Assembly: GCA_020634315.1 (NCBI GenBank)
Contig: JACKBV010000019.1
Location: 22,706-86,705, forward strand
Reading direction: 5' to 3'
Origin: Ardenticatenaceae bacterium
GTDB taxonomy: Bacteria; Chloroflexota; Anaerolineae; Promineifilales; Promineifilaceae
Length of the DNA stretch: 64,000 bases
Position numbers and translations under genes: made by a program. Positions 61,892 through 64,000 of the stretch are shown piece after piece. Each line of letters opens with the position of its first letter. Positions within the stretch are counted from its first letter, which is position 1. A model generated the notes under the pieces. It saw nothing but the letters and a program-made list of their open reading frames with translations, made no database searches and was not told where the DNA came from.

Positions 61892-62893
61892 TTATGATTG
61901 TGATTGCCAGAAGTTTTGTAGGATTTCGGCCGTTTCCGGTAAGCGTTCCCAGTGGGGAAGTCCGCGTGTGGGGGTGAGGCGAACGGCTTGCCAATTGGCT
62001 TTATGCTCGATGAGGTCGGGCAGTGTGTCGAAGCGGGAGTAGAAATCTTCGTCGTAGATCACAAGCCCAGGCACTTGCACATTCTCATAGACGATGGTGC
62101 GCACGTTGCGGGTGAAAAGACGGCCGCTGACAAAATGAAGCGGGACGATTTCTGCACCCGGTTGATGTGAAGTGAGATAGCCATATTCAACAAAACCGGC
62201 GGGAATGTCACCGACGAAGCTTTTTTGCAAGAAAAATTCGATGCTGCGTCGTGTGGCAATCAGGTCAAACAGGGCGCGTCCCCACAAAGGAAAGGAAAAT
62301 GCTCTGTAAACGGCGTTGCTGCTTTTGTTGGCGTTGGCTCGTTGGGTGGCGCGTCCTTGACCGGGCTGGTTGAAGCCGCTGGGGGAGATGAGTGTGATGG
62401 TGTTGAACCAACGCGGCGCAGCCAGGGCGGCGCGTGCCAGGAATTCGCTGCCCAAGGAGAGGGCTATGGCATCAACAGGCTCGCCAATTTGGGTGGCAAT
62501 CATGTCGGTGATGGCCTCGTCGAAAATGGCAGGCGTGTAATTGCGTGCTTCGCGGTCGGAGAATCCGTAGCCAGGCAAGTCAATGGCATAGACGGGGCGA
62601 GTCCCACGAAAATGCTCGAACAGGGGGCGCATTTCGTAAGCGCTGGCGGCGGCGTTGACGCTGTGGATGAGCAGTAACGGCCGTCCACTGCCGCTTGTGT
62701 CGTAGTAGTAGTTAATATGTCCTGCCATTTGGTTGAAGAAGCGCTTTTTTTCAGCCGTGATGGCATCGGGCAGGGGCAGGTTGTGGTCAACGAAGAGGTG
62801 ACTGTAAGCAATCCAGGCTGCGGTGGGAAGGGCAACGGCCGTTCCCAGTAATCCATTTAATTGTGATAGAGGACTATTTTTTTTGTTAGACAT
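61892..62893 (-). CDS. Alpha/beta hydrolase with N-terminal membrane segment
   Basis: Alpha/beta-hydrolase fold, 333 residues from ATG 62893, with GGAGG 8 bases upstream. A hydrophobic segment near the N-terminus (GLLGTAVALPTAAWIAYS) suggests a membrane anchor or signal. The oxyanion/HG region reads LLLIHSVNAAASAYEM, the nucleophile elbow ALSLGSE holds the catalytic Ser (about 165), and a late His in GLPHWERL is the probable catalytic His. The substrate is unknown. It is divergent from argC. The in-frame upstream codons to 63004 overlap the promoter region and are disfavoured. Confidence 0.85.
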   Translation of the reverse strand: MSNKKNSPLSQLNGLLGTAVALPTAAWIAYSHLFVDHNLPLPDAITAEKKRFFNQMAGHINYYYDTSGSGRPLLLIHSVNAAASAYEMRPLFEHFRGTRPVYAIDLPGYGFSDREARNYTPAIFDEAITDMIATQIGEPVDAIALSLGSEFLARAALAAPRWFNTITLISPSGFNQPGQGRATQRANANKSSNAVYRAFSFPLWGRALFDLIATRRSIEFFLQKSFVGDIPAGFVEYGYLTSHQPGAEIVPLHFVSGRLFTRNVRTIVYENVQVPGLVIYDEDFYSRFDTLPDLIEHKANWQAVRLTPTRGLPHWERLPETAEILQNFWQSQS

Positions 62894-63011
62894 CCAAATA
62901 CCTCCAGAGTCAATATGTGAGAAATCTATTTGCGCGTTCACTATACTCCGCTTTTGGCAAAGCGTACAGGTGTTTTGGCCTGATTCTTGTGTGACATTTA
63001 TCATATTTGGG

Positions 63012-63039
63012 TTGACATCTCATCATTATTTGCTATGCT
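63012..63039 (+). promoter_or_regulatory. Promoter of argC leader
   Basis: Perfect -35 TTGACA (63012-63017), 16-bp spacer, extended -10 TGCTATGCT with the hexamer at 63034-63039. The leader peptide ATG follows at 63047, so the transcript would begin at or just before the start codon. Confidence 0.8.
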
Positions 63040-63046
63040 TTGCGCC

Positions 63047-63124
63047 ATGAATTTTGTTAATCAGACACTATTTCGCCGTTTGCGTCGTCGCCAGACCTTT
63101 GGTCTGGTGATTTGTGCTGTCTGA
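63047..63124 (+). CDS. Arg-rich leader peptide of argC attenuator
   Basis: A 25-codon open frame (ATG 63047, TGA 63122-63124). Codons 10, 11, 13, 14 and 15 are arginine (CGC CGT TTG CGT CGT CGC, 63074-63091), so five of six consecutive codons specify the pathway's end product. The Arg run ends where the first arm of the leader hairpin begins. Start of translation appears leaderless. This is the classic design of a ribosome-stalling attenuation peptide. Its sequence outside the Arg run (MNFVNQ ... LVICAV) is not otherwise notable. Confidence 0.8.
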   Translation: MNFVNQTLFRRLRRRQTFGLVICAV

Positions 63125-63191
63125 TTTTTGCTTATACGGCTTACGCGCACATAACCCGCCAGACCAAGACCGGTCTGGCGGGTTTTTTTTT
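63091..63191 (+). promoter_or_regulatory. Arginine attenuator: pause hairpin, antiterminator and terminator
   Basis: Four segments share the same 7-mers. Segment 1 CCAGACC (63091-63097) pairs with segment 2 GGTCTGG (63101-63107). Segment 2 can instead pair with segment 3 CCAGACC (63159-63165), extended to 9 bp by U-G and G-C pairs. Segments 3 and 4 form the terminator: a 13-bp stem at 63153-63165 and 63172-63184, running into T9 (63183-63191). Ribosome stalling on the Arg codons masks segment 1, frees 2 to pair with 3, and allows read-through into argC. When arginine is plentiful the ribosome reaches the stop codon and the terminator forms. Confidence 0.85.
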
Positions 63192-63245
63192 GCGCAGATC
63201 ATATTGTGTGGCGTCTAGATACATGCCATGAACAAGGAGAGAGTG

Positions 63246-64000
63246 TTGACAGTAAAAGCAGGGATTTTTGGCGCGACCGGGTATACGGGTTTGGAATTGG
63301 TGCAGATTTTGACAAGGCATCCAGAGGTGGAGATCGGGTTTGTATCGTCACAGAGTTATGCCGGGCAGCCGTTATCGGCTGTGTTTGCGGCAGCCCCGCC
63401 TTTGCCTCTGGTTGCGCCGGGGGATGCACCGCTGGATGCGGTTGATGTGGTGTTTTTGTGTTTGCCTCATGGCGCGGCGGCGGAAACGGCCGTACTCGCG
63501 CTCAATGCCGGGGTCAAAGTAGTCGATCTCAGTGCAGACTTTCGCCTCAAAGACGTGGCAACCTACGAACAATGGTACGGCGTGACACATCCTGCGCCGG
63601 AGCTGTTGGCCGAAGCGGTGTATGGGCTAACCGAGTTTGCGCGTGCGGAAGTCGCTGGCGCACGCCTGATCGCCAATCCTGGCTGTTATCCCACAAGCAT
63701 TTTGTTGGCGGTGCAGCCTGTTTTGCAGGCCGGTTTGGTGACCGGGACGATTATCGCCGATAGCAAATCGGGGGTTTCCGGAGCGGGACGTGCGCCCAAA
63801 CAAAACACCCATTTTGTCGAGGTTGCCGATAACTTTTCGCCGTATAATATTGGTCGAGTACATCGTCATTTACCGGAAATTGAGCAGGGTTTTGGTCTGT
63901 GGCAAACCGATCCCCCTGCGCTCATTTTTTCTCCTCACTTGCTCCCCGTTCCGCGCGGGATTTTGTCTACGATTTATGTGCCGCTGCAACCGGGCTGGCA
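63246..64000 (+). CDS. argC: N-acetyl-gamma-glutamyl-phosphate reductase (3' end cut by window)
   Basis: NADPH-dependent reduction of N-acetylglutamyl phosphate to the semialdehyde in arginine biosynthesis. The NADP motif is GIFGATGYTGLEL near the N-terminus. FLCLPHGAAAE and the VVDLSADFRL segment are family hallmarks. The catalytic Cys is in ANPGCYPTS (about 147), and SGVSGAGRAP and VHRHLPEIEQ follow. The start is taken as TTG 63246 because AAGGAG at 63234-63239 is well spaced; ATG 63228 and GTG 63243 are alternatives. The gene runs past the window end. It is controlled by the upstream attenuator. Confidence 0.95.
   Translation, partial: MTVKAGIFGATGYTGLELVQILTRHPEVEIGFVSSQSYAGQPLSAVFAAAPPLPLVAPGDAPLDAVDVVFLCLPHGAAAETAVLALNAGVKVVDLSADFRLKDVATYEQWYGVTHPAPELLAEAVYGLTEFARAEVAGARLIANPGCYPTSILLAVQPVLQAGLVTGTIIADSKSGVSGAGRAPKQNTHFVEVADNFSPYNIGRVHRHLPEIEQGFGLWQTDPPALIFSPHLLPVPRGILSTIYVPLQPGW

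Larger units (their letters stand above)
436..63493. repeat. Dispersed palindrome ACGGCCGT (HIP-like)
   Basis: The octamer ACGGCCGT occurs about 100 times by my manual count, from 436-443 to 63486-63493, about one per 600 bases. It is most often extended to AACGGCCGTT, commonly in the context GAAACGGCCGTTTCC. About one copy is expected from base composition. Sites fall in all three codon phases, giving the peptides TAV, NGR/DGR and RPF/RPL, and also in intergenic DNA (for example 38710-38717 and 27483-27490). Confidence 0.9.

Overview
The window looks like a stretch of chromosome from a Chloroflexota bacterium (Anaerolineae/Caldilineae-like). This is inferred from gene content and style: moderate GC, many lipoproteins and membrane proteins with Thr/Pro-rich linkers, Hanks kinases fused to other modules, YfhO/GT39-type membrane glycosyltransferases, split-style biotin carboxylase, FtsH and ClpC. 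No rRNA, tRNA, CRISPR array, prophage or insertion sequence was found.

Layout. 1-8.7 kb: envelope genes (a membrane metallopeptidase, an ABC-type solute-binding lipoprotein, a giant TPR protein), a YchF-like GTPase and an SH3 lipoprotein. 8.8-14.1 kb: a translationally coupled pair, an NTPase-kinase fusion and a polytopic membrane NTPase. 14.1-17.3 kb (minus): biotin carboxylase, AAC(3)-family acetyltransferase and enoyl-CoA hydratase, suggestive of leucine/acyl-CoA catabolism. 17.4-20.3 kb (minus): ftsH and an ECF-type sigma factor. 20.4-25.5 kb: two cell-wall enzymes (amidase, L,D-transpeptidase), purA and a carotenoid-type FAD oxidoreductase. 25.6-50 kb: a surface-polysaccharide region with many glycosyltransferases, GDP-mannose dehydratase, phosphohexomutase, an aminotransferase/epimerase pair, a Wzy/O-antigen-ligase-like protein and a radical-SAM subcluster, with a few housekeeping genes between them. 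50-53 kb: a kinase-caspase-EF-hand-SH3 protein and a LysM lipoprotein. 53-57 kb (minus): clpC and rpsA. 57-60 kb: another large membrane glycosyltransferase. 60-63 kb (minus): a glutamine-synthetase-family enzyme and an alpha/beta hydrolase. 63-64 kb: argC, cut by the window end, behind an apparent arginine attenuator.

Three signals stand out beyond gene content. First, the palindrome ACGGCCGT (usually AACGGCCGTT) occurs about 100 times by my count, where about one copy is expected by chance. It lies on both strands and in all three codon phases, like the HIP1 element of cyanobacteria. Second, argC is preceded by a short Arg-rich leader peptide and mutually exclusive hairpins that form a textbook ribosome-mediated attenuator. 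Third, several genes have a -10 box 6-12 bases before the start codon, which points to leaderless or near-leaderless mRNAs. The kinase/NTPase pair and the kinase-caspase protein are the best candidates for little-described signalling systems.
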